A DNA stretch of 32,649 nt from Actinomycetes bacterium (GTDB lineage Bacteria; Actinomycetota; Acidimicrobiia; Acidimicrobiales; Bog-793): contig JAJZKA010000023.1 of the NCBI GenBank assembly GCA_021809805.1, positions 1 to 32,649 of the forward strand, written 5' to 3'. The position numbers were made by a program, and so were the translations under genes. Shown one piece after another: positions 22,885-30,817 of the stretch. The notes under the pieces were generated by a model. The model was not told the origin of the DNA. It saw only the letters and a program-made list of their open reading frames with translations, and did not search any database. Numbering within the stretch: position 1 is the first letter of the stretch; the number at the start of each line of letters is the position of its first letter.

Positions 22885-22922
22885 CGAAGTGCCCCGCCAT
22901 GTCGGCGTGGCGGGGCACTTCG
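22885..22922. repeat. 15-bp perfect hairpin over the putative integrase start
   Basis: CGAAGTGCCCCGCCA (22885-22899) pairs with TGGCGGGGCACTTCG (22908-22922) across an 8-base loop. On the minus strand the hairpin includes ATG 22900 of the integrase-like frame. No T-run follows on either strand. Confidence 0.8.
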
Positions 22923-22990
22923 GTGAGCAAGGACACGACGAGGGTGGGCGAGCTGGCTCTCGCGGGGCAGGCCGCCTGGTCACAGGTTCG

Positions 22991-23071
22991 TGCGGGCGGA
23001 GAGACTTGAACTCTCACCCCCGAAGGGACCGGGACCTAAACCCGGCGCGTCTGCCATTCCGCCACGCCCGC
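22991..23071 (-). tRNA. tRNA-Leu (anticodon UAG)
   Basis: Read on the minus strand, the acceptor stem GCGGGCG (ending at 23071) pairs with CGCCCGC followed by discriminator A at 22991. The anticodon stem CCGGG/CCCGG encloses TTTAGGT, giving anticodon TAG (23036-23038), which reads CUN leucine codons. A long class II variable arm follows (TCCCTTCGGGGGT region), then a T-arm with loop TTCAAGT between GAGAG-type stems. CCA is not encoded. A possible -10 element TACGCT lies about 10 bases upstream (23082-23087). Confidence 0.95.
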
Positions 23072-23146
23072 GTTGGTGACAAGCGTAGTGAATCGCCAGG
23101 TGGGCGGTCGGGCTGAACGACGGTTTCGGCGAGGTAGCCTTGCGCC

Positions 23147-23776
23147 ATGACCGCAGAGATCGCCGTGCCGAGCCCCGGACTGGTCCAGGCGCTCGCCGCT
23201 CCGGGGGACGCCAACGCCGAGCTGTTCCAGCGGCTCTTGCGCGAGCGGATCGTCTTCCTCGGCACCCAGGTCGACCAGGTGTCCGCCAACAGCGTCTGTG
23301 CCCAGCTGCTGTTGCTCGAGGCGGAGGACCCCGAACGGGACATCTCGTTGTACATCAACTCACCGGGCGGCTCGGTCACCGACGGCCTCGCCATCTACGA
23401 CACGATGCAGTACGTCCGTTGCGACGTCTCGACGATCTGCTTGGGTCTCGCCGCCTCCATGGGCCAGTTCCTGCTGTGCGCCGGTGCGCACGGCAAGCGC
23501 TACGCGCTGCCCCACTCGCGGATCTTGATGCACCAGCCCTCGGGCCAGATGCAGGGCCAGGCGGCGGATATCGCGATCCAGGCCGAGCAGATCGTCTACT
23601 TGAAGCGGATGATGGCCGAGCGCATCGCCGAGCACACCGGCCAGCCGGTCGAGCGCATCGAGGCGGATTCGGACCGGGACCGCTGGTTCACCGCTGAGGA
23701 GGCCCGCGAGTACGGCTTCATCGATCAGGTGATCGCGTCGGCACACCAGGCCGCGAGCCTCAACGCGGGTCAGTAG
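23147..23776 (+). CDS. clpP: ATP-dependent Clp protease proteolytic subunit ClpP
   Basis: This 209-residue serine peptidase forms the tetradecameric barrel that degrades proteins fed by ClpX or ClpC. The catalytic triad is S104 (GLAASMGQF), H129 (RILMHQPSG) and D178 (ADSDRDRWF), with the spacing of E. coli Clp[21 protein letters not shown] forms the oxyanion region and handle start. A short N-terminal leader (about 20 residues) is probably removed or disordered. The start is ATG 23147. Actinobacteria usually carry clpP1-clpP2 as a pair next to clpX or tig. Here one clpP stands alone, so a partner must be elsewhere. Confidence 0.96.
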   Translation: MTAEIAVPSPGLVQALAAPGDANAELFQRLLRERIVFLGTQVDQVSANSVCAQLLLLEAEDPERDISLYINSPGGSVTDGLAIYDTMQYVRCDVSTICLGLAASMGQFLLCAGAHGKRYALPHSRILMHQPSGQMQGQAADIAIQAEQIVYLKRMMAERIAEHTGQPVERIEADSDRDRWFTAEEAREYGFIDQVIASAHQAASLNAGQ

Positions 23777-23784
23777 TTCTTTCT

Positions 23785-23808
23785 GGGCGCGCCGACTCGA
23801 GCGCGCCC
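23785..23808. terminator. GC-rich hairpin between convergent clpP and propeller gene
   Basis: GGGCGCG (23785-23791) pairs with CGCGCCC (23802-23808) in the 35-base gap between two convergent stop codons. Its position suggests a shared bidirectional terminator. Neither side has a proper T-run after the stem, so the call is weak. Confidence 0.45.
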
Positions 23809-23811
23809 CGC

Positions 23812-25368
23812 TCAGCTCGTGGTGGCAGCCTGCGGGATCGTCTGATCTGCGACCCCGGTGTGGTTGGGCCCGTCGCGCCAGCCCGCCCAGGCGGGCGCGA
23901 TCGCCGGCTTGGCGGGGAGCGGGTAGTCATAGAGCAGGCCCGTCTGAGTCACCTGGCGCGGGCCGCCGCAGGCCTCGAAGAGGTGCCAACCGCTGCCGCG
24001 ACCATGGCCGGGAACGTCGAAGACCGCGGCGGAGTTCAGCATCGAGCTGGTATTGATCGGCGAGCTCGCCGAGGTGCCGAACAAGAAGTTGCCGTTCGCC
24101 CCGTTGAGCGCGTACATCCCTGCCGATGAGCCCACCACCACGTCGTTGATCCCCTGGCCGGTCAGGTCCACGAGGACCGGCGAGGAGAAGTCGTTGCCTC
24201 CGGGCAGCTTCTGGTTCCACAGCTGATGGCCGCTGCCGCTCCAGGCGTACACCATCGAAGTCCCGCCCGGTTGTGCGCACGCCGTACACCAGCTGGTATC
24301 GACCACCGAGGGCGTCGAGCTTCCTGGCAGGGTACCGATTGCCGGAGAGCCGAAGGCCGGCCCGGCAGTCTTCACCGGCCAGCCGGGCACCGCGCTCCCG
24401 TTGTCGGCGTAGAAGGCGAACAGCTTGTACGAGTCGCTCTTGTAGGGGGGCGGCTCCCCAAATCCCGTACCGACCACCACGGCGGGGCGCCCCGTGGCGT
24501 CGATGACGCCGATCGCCGGCGAGGACCAGATGGTCTGGTTCTCGCAGTGCTGCCAGACCAGGTGCGGCGCGCCGTTGCGGTAGGTGTAGTCGCTGATGAA
24601 GCCGCCGTAGCAGCCCCCGCGGCCCGAGGCGTCGCCACCGATGAAGATGTCCTCCTGGCTCGTGCTTCCCCGCAGGTGGAACAGGGCCGGGGACGACCAG
24701 ATCGTGTCGAGGTTATTGATCGGGAAGCCCGGGACGAGCTTGCCCTGCGGGGTGAGCGCGTACAGGTCGTGGTCCCAAGAGCCAAAGACGATGTCCTGCT
24801 GGCCGTTGCCCGTCACGTCGCCGATCGCCGGCGTCGAGAACACCCCGTTGTGGTAGATGTTCGGGCCCTTCGTGCTCCACTCGTTGAAGATGACCTTGGT
24901 GACAAAGCGGAAGCGAACCGTGCCGTTCGCGTTGAAGGCGACCAGGCCCCCCTGCTGGTCGGCCACGTAGGTCGAGCCGGCACCGACGATGATCGTGGGC
25001 GGTTGGTTGCTCCCGTCGAGATAGGCGATCGTCGGGGTCGACTCGATCGCCGTCGGCACCCCCGGCGCGATGTCGACCGGCTGGGGCCACCCGGGGAGGT
25101 TGCGACCCGTTCGGGCATCGATGACATACAGGTAGCCGCTCTCGGTGCCGAACGCGACCACCGGCACCCCATTGATCACGCCCGTGGCCGGGGAGCTGAG
25201 GGCCACGGGACCGACCGTGTCCACCCAGGTCGGCTGGGGGAACGATGGGGTGGCCGTCGAGGCGAACGCGCTCATGTCGAAGAACACCGGCGCGAGCAGC
25301 ACCGAGAGCACCAGCGCGAGCGCGGCGCGCCACCCGGCGGGGCGGAGGGGGGATCGCTGGTGCGGCAT
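23812..25368 (-). CDS. Secreted beta-propeller (FG-GAP/PQQ-like) protein
   Basis: This 518-residue protein starts at ATG 25368. Its Sec signal peptide has a basic start, hydrophobic residues about 13-30 and a likely cut after AFA near residue 37. The rest is a series of beta-propeller blades with recurrent phrases such as SSPATGVINGVPVVAFGTESGYLYVIDA, STPAIGDVTGNGQQDIVFGSWDHDLYAL, SSPAIGVIDATGRPAVVVGTG and SSPVLVDLTGQGINDVVVGSSAGMYAL. Several Asp-x-(T/N)-Gly-x-Gly loops resemble the calcium-binding loops of FG-GAP repeats. Paired Cys residues (about 252, 277, 361 and 364) fit disulfides outside the cell. It may bind glycans or proteins at the surface. No enzymatic motif is seen. Confidence 0.82.
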   Translation of the reverse strand: MPHQRSPLRPAGWRAALALVLSVLLAPVFFDMSAFASTATPSFPQPTWVDTVGPVALSSPATGVINGVPVVAFGTESGYLYVIDARTGRNLPGWPQPVDIAPGVPTAIESTPTIAYLDGSNQPPTIIVGAGSTYVADQQGGLVAFNANGTVRFRFVTKVIFNEWSTKGPNIYHNGVFSTPAIGDVTGNGQQDIVFGSWDHDLYALTPQGKLVPGFPINNLDTIWSSPALFHLRGSTSQEDIFIGGDASGRGGCYGGFISDYTYRNGAPHLVWQHCENQTIWSSPAIGVIDATGRPAVVVGTGFGEPPPYKSDSYKLFAFYADNGSAVPGWPVKTAGPAFGSPAIGTLPGSSTPSVVDTSWCTACAQPGGTSMVYAWSGSGHQLWNQKLPGGNDFSSPVLVDLTGQGINDVVVGSSAGMYALNGANGNFLFGTSASSPINTSSMLNSAAVFDVPGHGRGSGWHLFEACGGPRQVTQTGLLYDYPLPAKPAIAPAWAGWRDGPNHTGVADQTIPQAATTS

Positions 25369-25607
25369 GGAGCATCAACCTCGACTGGAATCTGAGCGCT
25401 GGTCGCTCTCGACCGGACCGCCGAACGGGCCGGCCGCGGACGCGCCGTCACGCGCCGCCCGATGGTACCGAGGCGCGCGCTGACGGTGGCATCGCTTGGT
25501 GCCCGATCGGAGCGCGGCCCTTTGCCAAGGGACCTTGCACCACGTGGCGTCGCACCAGCGCGCCGCGGCGTAGCATCGGCCAACCGAGACGGGAAGCGAG
25601 GTCCGGC
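25369..25607. other. Divergent promoter region
   Basis: This 239-base spacer lies between the divergently read propeller gene and the first glycosyltransferase. It must hold promoters for both. I cannot identify convincing -35/-10 pairs. Its open frames are Arg/Ala-rich chance frames. Confidence 0.45.
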
Positions 25608-26822
25608 GTGACAACTAGCACCGGCCGCCACAAGCGGGTGGCCTTCGTCGCTCCCCGCTATGGGCGAAGCGTCGTCGGCGGCTCCGAGGCCGTCATGGCC
25701 GAAGCCGCGCGCGGCCTCGCCGCGCGCGGCCACGAGGTCGAGGTGCTCACCACGTGCGCCACGAACCATTACACGTGGGCGAACGAGTACCCAGAGGGCG
25801 CGACCGAAGAGGACGGCCTCACGGTGCGCCGCTTCCGCACCAGCCACACCTTCTCCCGCCTCGTCTCGATCGAGCTCGAGCGGCGCATCGCGGCGGGCGA
25901 CAAGATCAGCGCGCTCGAGGAGGTCTCCTGGCTCAACGGCCGCCTGCGCGTGCCCGGGCTCTACCTCCACCTGCTCGCGCACGCCAGCGAGTTCGACGCG
26001 GTGATCTGCTCGCCCTATCTGTTCTGGACGACGATCTACGGCGCAGCGGTGGCGCCCGAGCGCACCATCGTCATGCCCTGTTTGCACGACGAGCATTACG
26101 CCTGGCTGCGCCTCGTGCGGGCAACACTCACCGAGGTTGCCGGGGTGTGGTTCCTCTCTGAACCCGAGCACGAGCTCGGCCACCGGATCGCGCCCCGCCT
26201 GTCGCCCCGCCACGGGGTGCTCGGCGCCGCCGTCGAGCTTCCCGAGTCCTACGACCCGGCGGCCTTTCGCAGCCGGTACGCGCTCGAACGCCCCTTCGTC
26301 TTGTATGCGGGCCGTCGCGAAGAGGGAAAAGGCTGGTTCAGCTTGCTGCGCGCCTTCGAGGCGGCACTGTTGCGCCACTCGCTGCCCTTTGACCTGGTGA
26401 CGGCGGGCGTTGGCGATCCGGAGATCCCCGATGAGCTGACGAGCCGGGTCATCGATCTCGGCTACCTCGAGAACGAGGAGCTCCCCGATGCTTTCGCCGC
26501 CGCGGACGCGCTCTTGCAGCCGAGCGCGAACGAGAGCTTCTCCCGGACGATCATGGAGTCCTGGTTGGCGGGCACGCCGGTCGTCGCGAACGGCGCCGGC
26601 GCGGTCGTCAACTGGCACTGCGAGCGCTCGGGAGGCGGACTCACCTATCTCGATGAGCTCGAGCTCGGCGAGTGCCTCGCCTTCATCGCCGAGGCGCCGA
26701 AGTCGGCCGCCGCCCTTGCCGAGCGCGGCCGGGAGTACGTGCTTGCGAATTACACCTGGGACAAGGTGATCGACCGGCTCGAGGCCATGCTCGCGAGCTT
26801 TGACTGGGCTGGCCGGCCATGA
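25608..26822 (+). CDS. GT4-type glycosyltransferase (GT-B fold)
   Basis: GTG 25608, behind GAGGT, gives 404 residues. The N-terminal Rossmann half begins RVAFVAPRYGRSVVGGSEAVMAEAARGLAARGHEVEVLTT, with the glycine-rich acceptor loop. The C-terminal half contains FVLYAGRREEGKG and ANESFSRTIMESWLAGTPVVAN, the E-x7-E nucleotide-sugar motif of GT4. It should add a sugar from an NDP donor to a growing glycan on the cytosolic side. The frame continues upstream to 25245, but only chance sequence precedes GTG 25608. Its stop overlaps the next gene as ATGA. Confidence 0.9.
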   Translation: MTTSTGRHKRVAFVAPRYGRSVVGGSEAVMAEAARGLAARGHEVEVLTTCATNHYTWANEYPEGATEEDGLTVRRFRTSHTFSRLVSIELERRIAAGDKISALEEVSWLNGRLRVPGLYLHLLAHASEFDAVICSPYLFWTTIYGAAVAPERTIVMPCLHDEHYAWLRLVRATLTEVAGVWFLSEPEHELGHRIAPRLSPRHGVLGAAVELPESYDPAAFRSRYALERPFVLYAGRREEGKGWFSLLRAFEAALLRHSLPFDLVTAGVGDPEIPDELTSRVIDLGYLENEELPDAFAAADALLQPSANESFSRTIMESWLAGTPVVANGAGAVVNWHCERSGGGLTYLDELELGECLAFIAEAPKSAAALAERGREYVLANYTWDKVIDRLEAMLASFDWAGRP

Positions 26823-27658
26823 GGGTCATGTTCGTTGGCACCGTGCCCCCTGTCGGCGGGCCGAGCGCGCGGGACTTTGGTGCCGAGGCGGCCCGGGTGG
26901 GTGACGAGGGCCACCAGATCCAGGTCGTTTCGCCCGACATGCGCGCCGTCTCGCACCAGCACGCCCGCCTGCAGGGCTTCCATCTCCCGATCCGCCTCGC
27001 CGCCGCCTCGCGTCACTTCGACCGCCTTGTGCTCCGCTTCGAGCCGAACCTGCCCTTCCGCCCCGATACCCAACGCTTCGAGCGCGCCGTGCTCGGCGGC
27101 CTGTTGAGCTGGGCGGTGCGGGGCTTCGGCGAGGTGAGCGTGTGGATGGACTCGCCGATGCCGATCCCCGCCGGCCTCGGCGGCCGCACGATGGCGGGGC
27201 TGTGGGCCAAGGCCGACCAGATCGTGGTCGCCAACGAGGAAGACCGCCTGCGCATGCTCGAGGTCCCCGGCGTCGGCCCCGACAAGGTCGTGATCGGCGC
27301 GACGCGCGAGCCACTCGGCGAGCGCAGCGTGGGCGAGGGATGGCCGGGTGCCGGCGATGGCGCGGCCGACCCGCGGGCGGAGATCTTGGACCTGGTGCGC
27401 CAGCGGGCCCGCAATGCCCACCGCCAGCAGCTCGCCCGCCAGGCAGCGCGGCGCGGACGGCTGATCCTGCCCGAGCCAGAAGAGGACCTCCACAGCCTGC
27501 TGATGGTGGCAGGCGATCCAACCCTTGATCGCCGGACCCTGGCGCGCCTCGTCCTTCACCGCCTGCTGCGCCCCTTTGGGGTGCTCGTGCGTGGCTCGCG
27601 AGCGAACAGTCCCTTTGGGCGCGTGGTCAAGCGCGGGCGGCGGCTGCTCGGGATCTAA
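26819..27658 (+). CDS. Glycosyltransferase-like protein, N-terminal half only
   Basis: This 279-residue protein is translationally coupled (ATGA) to the GT4 gene. It starts MRVMFVGTVPPVGGPSARDFG, like the first strand and glycine loop of a GT-B enzyme, and continues with a VVSPD strand, RLVLRFEPNLPF, VSVWMDSPMP and ADQIVVANEEDRLRM. After about residue 165, where the donor-binding half with the E-x7-E motif should follow, there is only a charged helical region and a basic tail. It may be an accessory subunit working with the neighbouring enzyme, or a truncated relic. The final 32 bases overlap the convergent tandem glycosyltransferase gene. Confidence 0.65.
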   Translation: MRVMFVGTVPPVGGPSARDFGAEAARVGDEGHQIQVVSPDMRAVSHQHARLQGFHLPIRLAAASRHFDRLVLRFEPNLPFRPDTQRFERAVLGGLLSWAVRGFGEVSVWMDSPMPIPAGLGGRTMAGLWAKADQIVVANEEDRLRMLEVPGVGPDKVVIGATREPLGERSVGEGWPGAGDGAADPRAEILDLVRQRARNAHRQQLARQAARRGRLILPEPEEDLHSLLMVAGDPTLDRRTLARLVLHRLLRPFGVLVRGSRANSPFGRVVKRGRRLLGI

Positions 27659-30101
27659 CGTCGGGTCGTTCCCCCGACGAGGTGCTCGAGAAGAGCACCT
27701 CAAGCAGCGCCCGGGCGGTGTGGCCGAAGGAGTTGGCAGCTGCGAAACGCTGCGCGGCGCGCCGCATCGCGGCCGAGCGGACGGGATCGGTGATCAGCTG
27801 GTTGAGCGCCGTTGCCAGCTGCGCCGCGTCGATCGGCGCGTCGAGCGCGACGACGACGTCCGTGGGGAGACTGCGCGCCCAGCCGGTCTTGCTCACCACG
27901 GTCGGCGCCCCGACCGCCAGGCACTCGCCGACCGCTGCAGACGCCTCGCCATTGAAACCGGCGCGCAGCTGGACGGCGACGGCGGTGCGCGAGAGCGCCT
28001 CGAGGTACCCCGAGGGCGAGAGCGGGCCACTCAGCACGAGCCGATCGGCGATGCCGAGGCGTGCTCCGAGCTCGCGCAGCGATGCCGCGAGCTCCTTGGC
28101 GATCGGACCGATGAAGGCGCAGCGCAGCCCCGGGTGCTCGCTTGCCAAGCGGGCGCATGCCTCGAGGAGGAGCTCGGGCTGCTTCATGGGGTCGACGATC
28201 CCGAAGTGGGCGATCAGCGGATCGGCACCGCTCAGCCTGGCGCCGCTGCCGTTGGTGTCGCCCGCCTCGAACCCGGCGCCGTGCAGGTCGGGCACGCCGA
28301 GCGCGAAGGGCAAGACCGCGATCTTGTCAGCGTCCTCAGGGCGGGCGTCGAGGCGCGCCAGCTCGGCCGCCGCCGGCGAGCTCACGAGGAAGTGCTCGCT
28401 GTGGGCGATGGCGTCTCGGGCCATCACCAGGCCGTAGCGCTCGCGGTCGGCTGGTGAGATGTCACGGCCCCAACCGACCTCGCCCGGCAGCGAGCCGGCG
28501 GGGTAGAGCTCGAAGATCGCCCGGGTGAGCGCGTCGTCGGGCAGGGTCGGGTCGCCATAGCGGAAGTGATAGAGGTTCGACAGGCGGACGTCATGCGCGA
28601 TCACGGTGCCGCCGCGGCGCTCGAGCACCGACAGGGCACCGAGGTGGTGGTGGCTGTTGCCGAGCGCGTAGCAGACGGCGTCGTAGTGCCCGCACAGCGC
28701 TTCCACTGACTCGAGGGCCTCTGCGGGCCACACCGGCACGCCCGGAGGGGCCTCCTGGTCTCGGGTGGGGCCGTCGAAGAATGCGTCGACGGTCACCTCG
28801 TCGGTGGCAAGGAGCGCCTCGGCGAGGTGGTAGCTGTAACCGGCGACGCCGCTCGCCGCGGGCGGGAAGGGGCTGATCAGCGCCACGCGCCGCGGCGCGT
28901 GGCGCTGGTTCGCCGGGGTGAGCGACAACGGTCGCGGGGCGCGGCGCGCGCTGCTTGCGGCCAGGCGCTCGAGGGCAGCGGCGGCCACGGCCGCCTCGTG
29001 CCCGGCGCTCGGCAGCCGACGGGCAGCCTCGCGGGCCCGTTGGAGATGGCGCGGCTCGAACAGCGCGGACAACAGCGCGGCGCCGATCGTCTCGCGCCGG
29101 CTCGGGTCGAAGCGCGCCGGCGAGTCGAGAAGCTCGTCGAAGGGGGGGAGGTCGGAGGTGATCACGGGCACCGCGCAGGCGATTGCCTCGGCGACCGGTA
29201 GCCCATAGCCCTCGGCGGAGGAGGGATAGCAGACGAGCTTCGCGCCCTGCAGCAACGCCACCATCTCGGCGTCGCTCACGTCGCCCACCACGGCGAGGGA
29301 GGCCGGGTACCCACCGAGGCCGGCGAGGTGGCGGTAGTGGTTGATCGTGGAGTCCACGAAGGCCCCGGTGATCACGAGGCGGTGCGTGTCGCGCACGTCG
29401 GCGGGGAGCAGGCCCCATGCCTCGACGAGCCGCTCGGTGTTCTTGCGCGGGTGGCTCCCTGCGGGTGCGAGCACGTAGGGGGTGCGCCACTGCTCCCCGA
29501 GCACCTTGGCGAGCAGGTCGGCATCAGGAGCGCCGGGCACGAAGTGCGGCGCCGGGGTCGGCCGGACGACGGTGATGCGGTCTGTGCGGACGCCGAGCAG
29601 CTCGACGACCTCGCGGGCCACCGCCTCGGAGATCACCTGCACCTGCTCGGCGGCGCGCACGAGCTCGAGGCGCGTCTGATAGCGGCGCCGCTCCAGGAGC
29701 TGGGTGAGCTCGCGGCCGGGGTCTCGGGCCGGGATGAGGTCATAGACGGTCACCGAGCAAGGGATGCCGCGCGCTGCGATCTCGGCGGGCCAGATGGTGG
29801 CGAGATCGAGCGCCGGGTCGAAGGGGGAGAGCGCGTGGAACGCCCGGGCCGACTCGAGCGCCGCCGCGGCGCGCTCGACGGAGGCGAACTTTCCCGTGGC
29901 GAGCAGCTCCTCGCCGATGGCCGGGGGAGCAAGGCGCGAGTCGAGCAGGTACGCCGTGACCAAGTCGGGCGCGTGCGCCTCAAGCCCGGCGATCCACTGC
30001 TCGGCGTAGCGACCGATGCCACGCCCGCGGCTCATCGGGCTCTGCAGCGCCGAGGCGTCGACGACCACGCCGCCGGTGCGCCGGCGCCCGCGTCGTGTCA
30101 C
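27627..30101 (-). CDS. Tandem (GT4-GT4) glycosyltransferase, 824 aa
   Basis: Two GT-B enzymes lie in one chain. Domain 1 (about 12-385) has GIGRYAEQWIAGL, CSVTVYDLIP, YVLAPAGSHPRKNTERLVEAW and EGYGLPVAEAIACAVPVITSD. Domain 2 (about 405-815) begins RRVALISPFPPAASGVAGYSYHLAEAL, with VIAHDVRLSNLYHFRYGD, PLIAHFGIVDPMKQPELLLEA and GEASAAVGECLAVGAPTVVSKTG. Both carry an acidic E-x7-E-like donor motif (EGYGLPVAE and EASAAVGE), so both may be active. Such fusions usually add two successive linkages of a repeat unit. GTG 30101 overlaps the coiled-coil gene stop (GTGA), and the 3' end overlaps the convergent gene by 32 bases. Confidence 0.88.
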   Translation of the reverse strand: MTRRGRRRTGGVVVDASALQSPMSRGRGIGRYAEQWIAGLEAHAPDLVTAYLLDSRLAPPAIGEELLATGKFASVERAAAALESARAFHALSPFDPALDLATIWPAEIAARGIPCSVTVYDLIPARDPGRELTQLLERRRYQTRLELVRAAEQVQVISEAVAREVVELLGVRTDRITVVRPTPAPHFVPGAPDADLLAKVLGEQWRTPYVLAPAGSHPRKNTERLVEAWGLLPADVRDTHRLVITGAFVDSTINHYRHLAGLGGYPASLAVVGDVSDAEMVALLQGAKLVCYPSSAEGYGLPVAEAIACAVPVITSDLPPFDELLDSPARFDPSRRETIGAALLSALFEPRHLQRAREAARRLPSAGHEAAVAAAALERLAASSARRAPRPLSLTPANQRHAPRRVALISPFPPAASGVAGYSYHLAEALLATDEVTVDAFFDGPTRDQEAPPGVPVWPAEALESVEALCGHYDAVCYALGNSHHHLGALSVLERRGGTVIAHDVRLSNLYHFRYGDPTLPDDALTRAIFELYPAGSLPGEVGWGRDISPADRERYGLVMARDAIAHSEHFLVSSPAAAELARLDARPEDADKIAVLPFALGVPDLHGAGFEAGDTNGSGARLSGADPLIAHFGIVDPMKQPELLLEACARLASEHPGLRCAFIGPIAKELAASLRELGARLGIADRLVLSGPLSPSGYLEALSRTAVAVQLRAGFNGEASAAVGECLAVGAPTVVSKTGWARSLPTDVVVALDAPIDAAQLATALNQLITDPVRSAAMRRAAQRFAAANSFGHTARALLEVLFSSTSSGERPDVRSRAAAARA

Positions 30102-30586
30102 GCCGAAGGGGGAGGCGCCCCGGTGCCGCCGCGGCCCTCCAGCGCCTCAAGGCGCGCCTCGTGTGTCCGCAGCAGGCGACCGACGAGCTCGGTCGCTTCG
30201 AGCTCGGCCTCAAGGCGCGCGCCGAGCTGTCGGCGCACCTCGGCGAGATCGGGCCGCAAGCGCTCGAGTTCGCTTGCTTGGTGGGGGAGGTAGGCGAGGT
30301 CGCGCTGGAGCTGCTCGAGGGCGAGCTGGAGCGGGGTGAAGCGCTCTTGGATGTCGGTGAAGCGATGCTCGAGTGCGGTGAAGCGTTGGCGCAGCTCGAT
30401 GAACTGTTCGCTGATCGTTTCGAAGTGCTCCTCGAGCCGATCGGTGCGCTCGCAGGTCTCCTTTTGCGCGGCAGAGAGCCGCTGGAGCTCGTCGGGGAGC
30501 TGCTCGAGGGCGCGCGCGATCACGCGGGCCCGCGTCATGGGAGGGAGCGACGAGGCTTCCCCTTCGTTGTTCGCGGCGGCGCTCAT
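30098..30586 (-). CDS. Coiled-coil protein coupled to tandem glycosyltransferase
   Basis: This 162-residue soluble protein is almost entirely helical, with heptad-type spacing over about residues 25-150 (RTDRLEEHFETISEQFIELRQRFTALEHRFTDIQERFTPLQLALEQLQRD, cited in parts: ELRQRFTALEHRF and LQLALEQLQRDL). Repeated (L/I)xxRFTxL units stand out. There is no signal peptide or membrane segment. The stop overlaps the start of the 824-residue glycosyltransferase as GTGA. In ABC-exported O-antigen systems a coiled coil (WbdD) sets chain length. A similar spacer or scaffold role here is an inference from context. ATG 30586 has no clear ribosome binding site, and ATG 30538 is an alternative. Confidence 0.75.
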   Translation of the reverse strand: MSAAANNEGEASSLPPMTRARVIARALEQLPDELQRLSAAQKETCERTDRLEEHFETISEQFIELRQRFTALEHRFTDIQERFTPLQLALEQLQRDLAYLPHQASELERLRPDLAEVRRQLGARLEAELEATELVGRLLRTHEARLEALEGRGGTGAPPPSA

Positions 30587-30817
30587 GTGGCGGGCATGCT
30601 ACCGAGCCGAGGGCGGGCGGGGAGCACAACGTGCAGGGGGGAATGCCCGAACCCGGGCGGCGGACGTGAGACAAGGACGAGTAGGCTCTCGCAACGGTAT
30701 GCGCGGGGCGAAGCTGTCGGCTCTGCTCCGCTCGCACCGGCGCCGGGAGCCAGTTGGCGCAGCGCCTGCCGAGAAGAAGACGAGAGCTTTGACACAGGGC
30801 TGCGAGGGATACACGCC
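30587..30817. other. Divergent promoter region of the exporter and coiled-coil genes
   Basis: This 231-base spacer must contain promoters for both directions. A TTGACA at 30789-30794 lies too close to the exporter start to serve as its -35 element. I see no other convincing element and no gene. Confidence 0.45.

Larger units (their letters stand above)
22742..22900 (-). pseudogene. Possible tyrosine-recombinase N-terminal remnant
   Basis: From ATG 22900 the minus strand reads MAGHFAKRGASWHVWIEL, then RPDRTGRA. This resembles the start of actinobacterial phage integrases (KRGxxWxxxxxLxPDxxTGxR, arm-site binding domain). The frame then becomes Pro/Arg-rich and stops at 22742. The neighbouring frame shows SREAE, like the FxTKREAE that should follow, which hints at a frameshift. 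No catalytic domain is found. The remnant lies about 90 bases beyond the tRNA-Leu 3' end on the same strand, the usual position of an integrase in a tRNA-integrated element. A chance match is possible. Confidence 0.35.
22152..22990. other. Gene-free, palindrome-rich region beside tRNA-Leu
   Basis: This stretch of about 840 bases has no convincing intact gene in any frame. The open frames are Arg/Ser/Pro-rich and unlike known proteins. The part around 22360-22430 is visibly less GC-rich than its surroundings. The right-hand third holds three palindromic or hairpin sequences and a possible integrase start. The position next to the tRNA 3' end fits an old integration scar. Confidence 0.55.

Noticed and set aside
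22240-22926. Overlapping open frames on both strands in the gene-free region.
   Set aside because: None has recognisable motifs, sensible starts with ribosome binding sites, or protein-like composition, apart from the short integrase-like segment reported with low confidence.
25272-26618. A 448-codon minus-strand frame opposite the GT4 gene.
   Set aside because: It has no recognisable motif and lies antisense to a well-supported glycosyltransferase.
30789-30794. TTGACA as a -35 box for the ABC exporter.
   Set aside because: It lies only 24 bases before the ATG, and any -10 at proper spacing would overlap the ribosome binding site and start codon.
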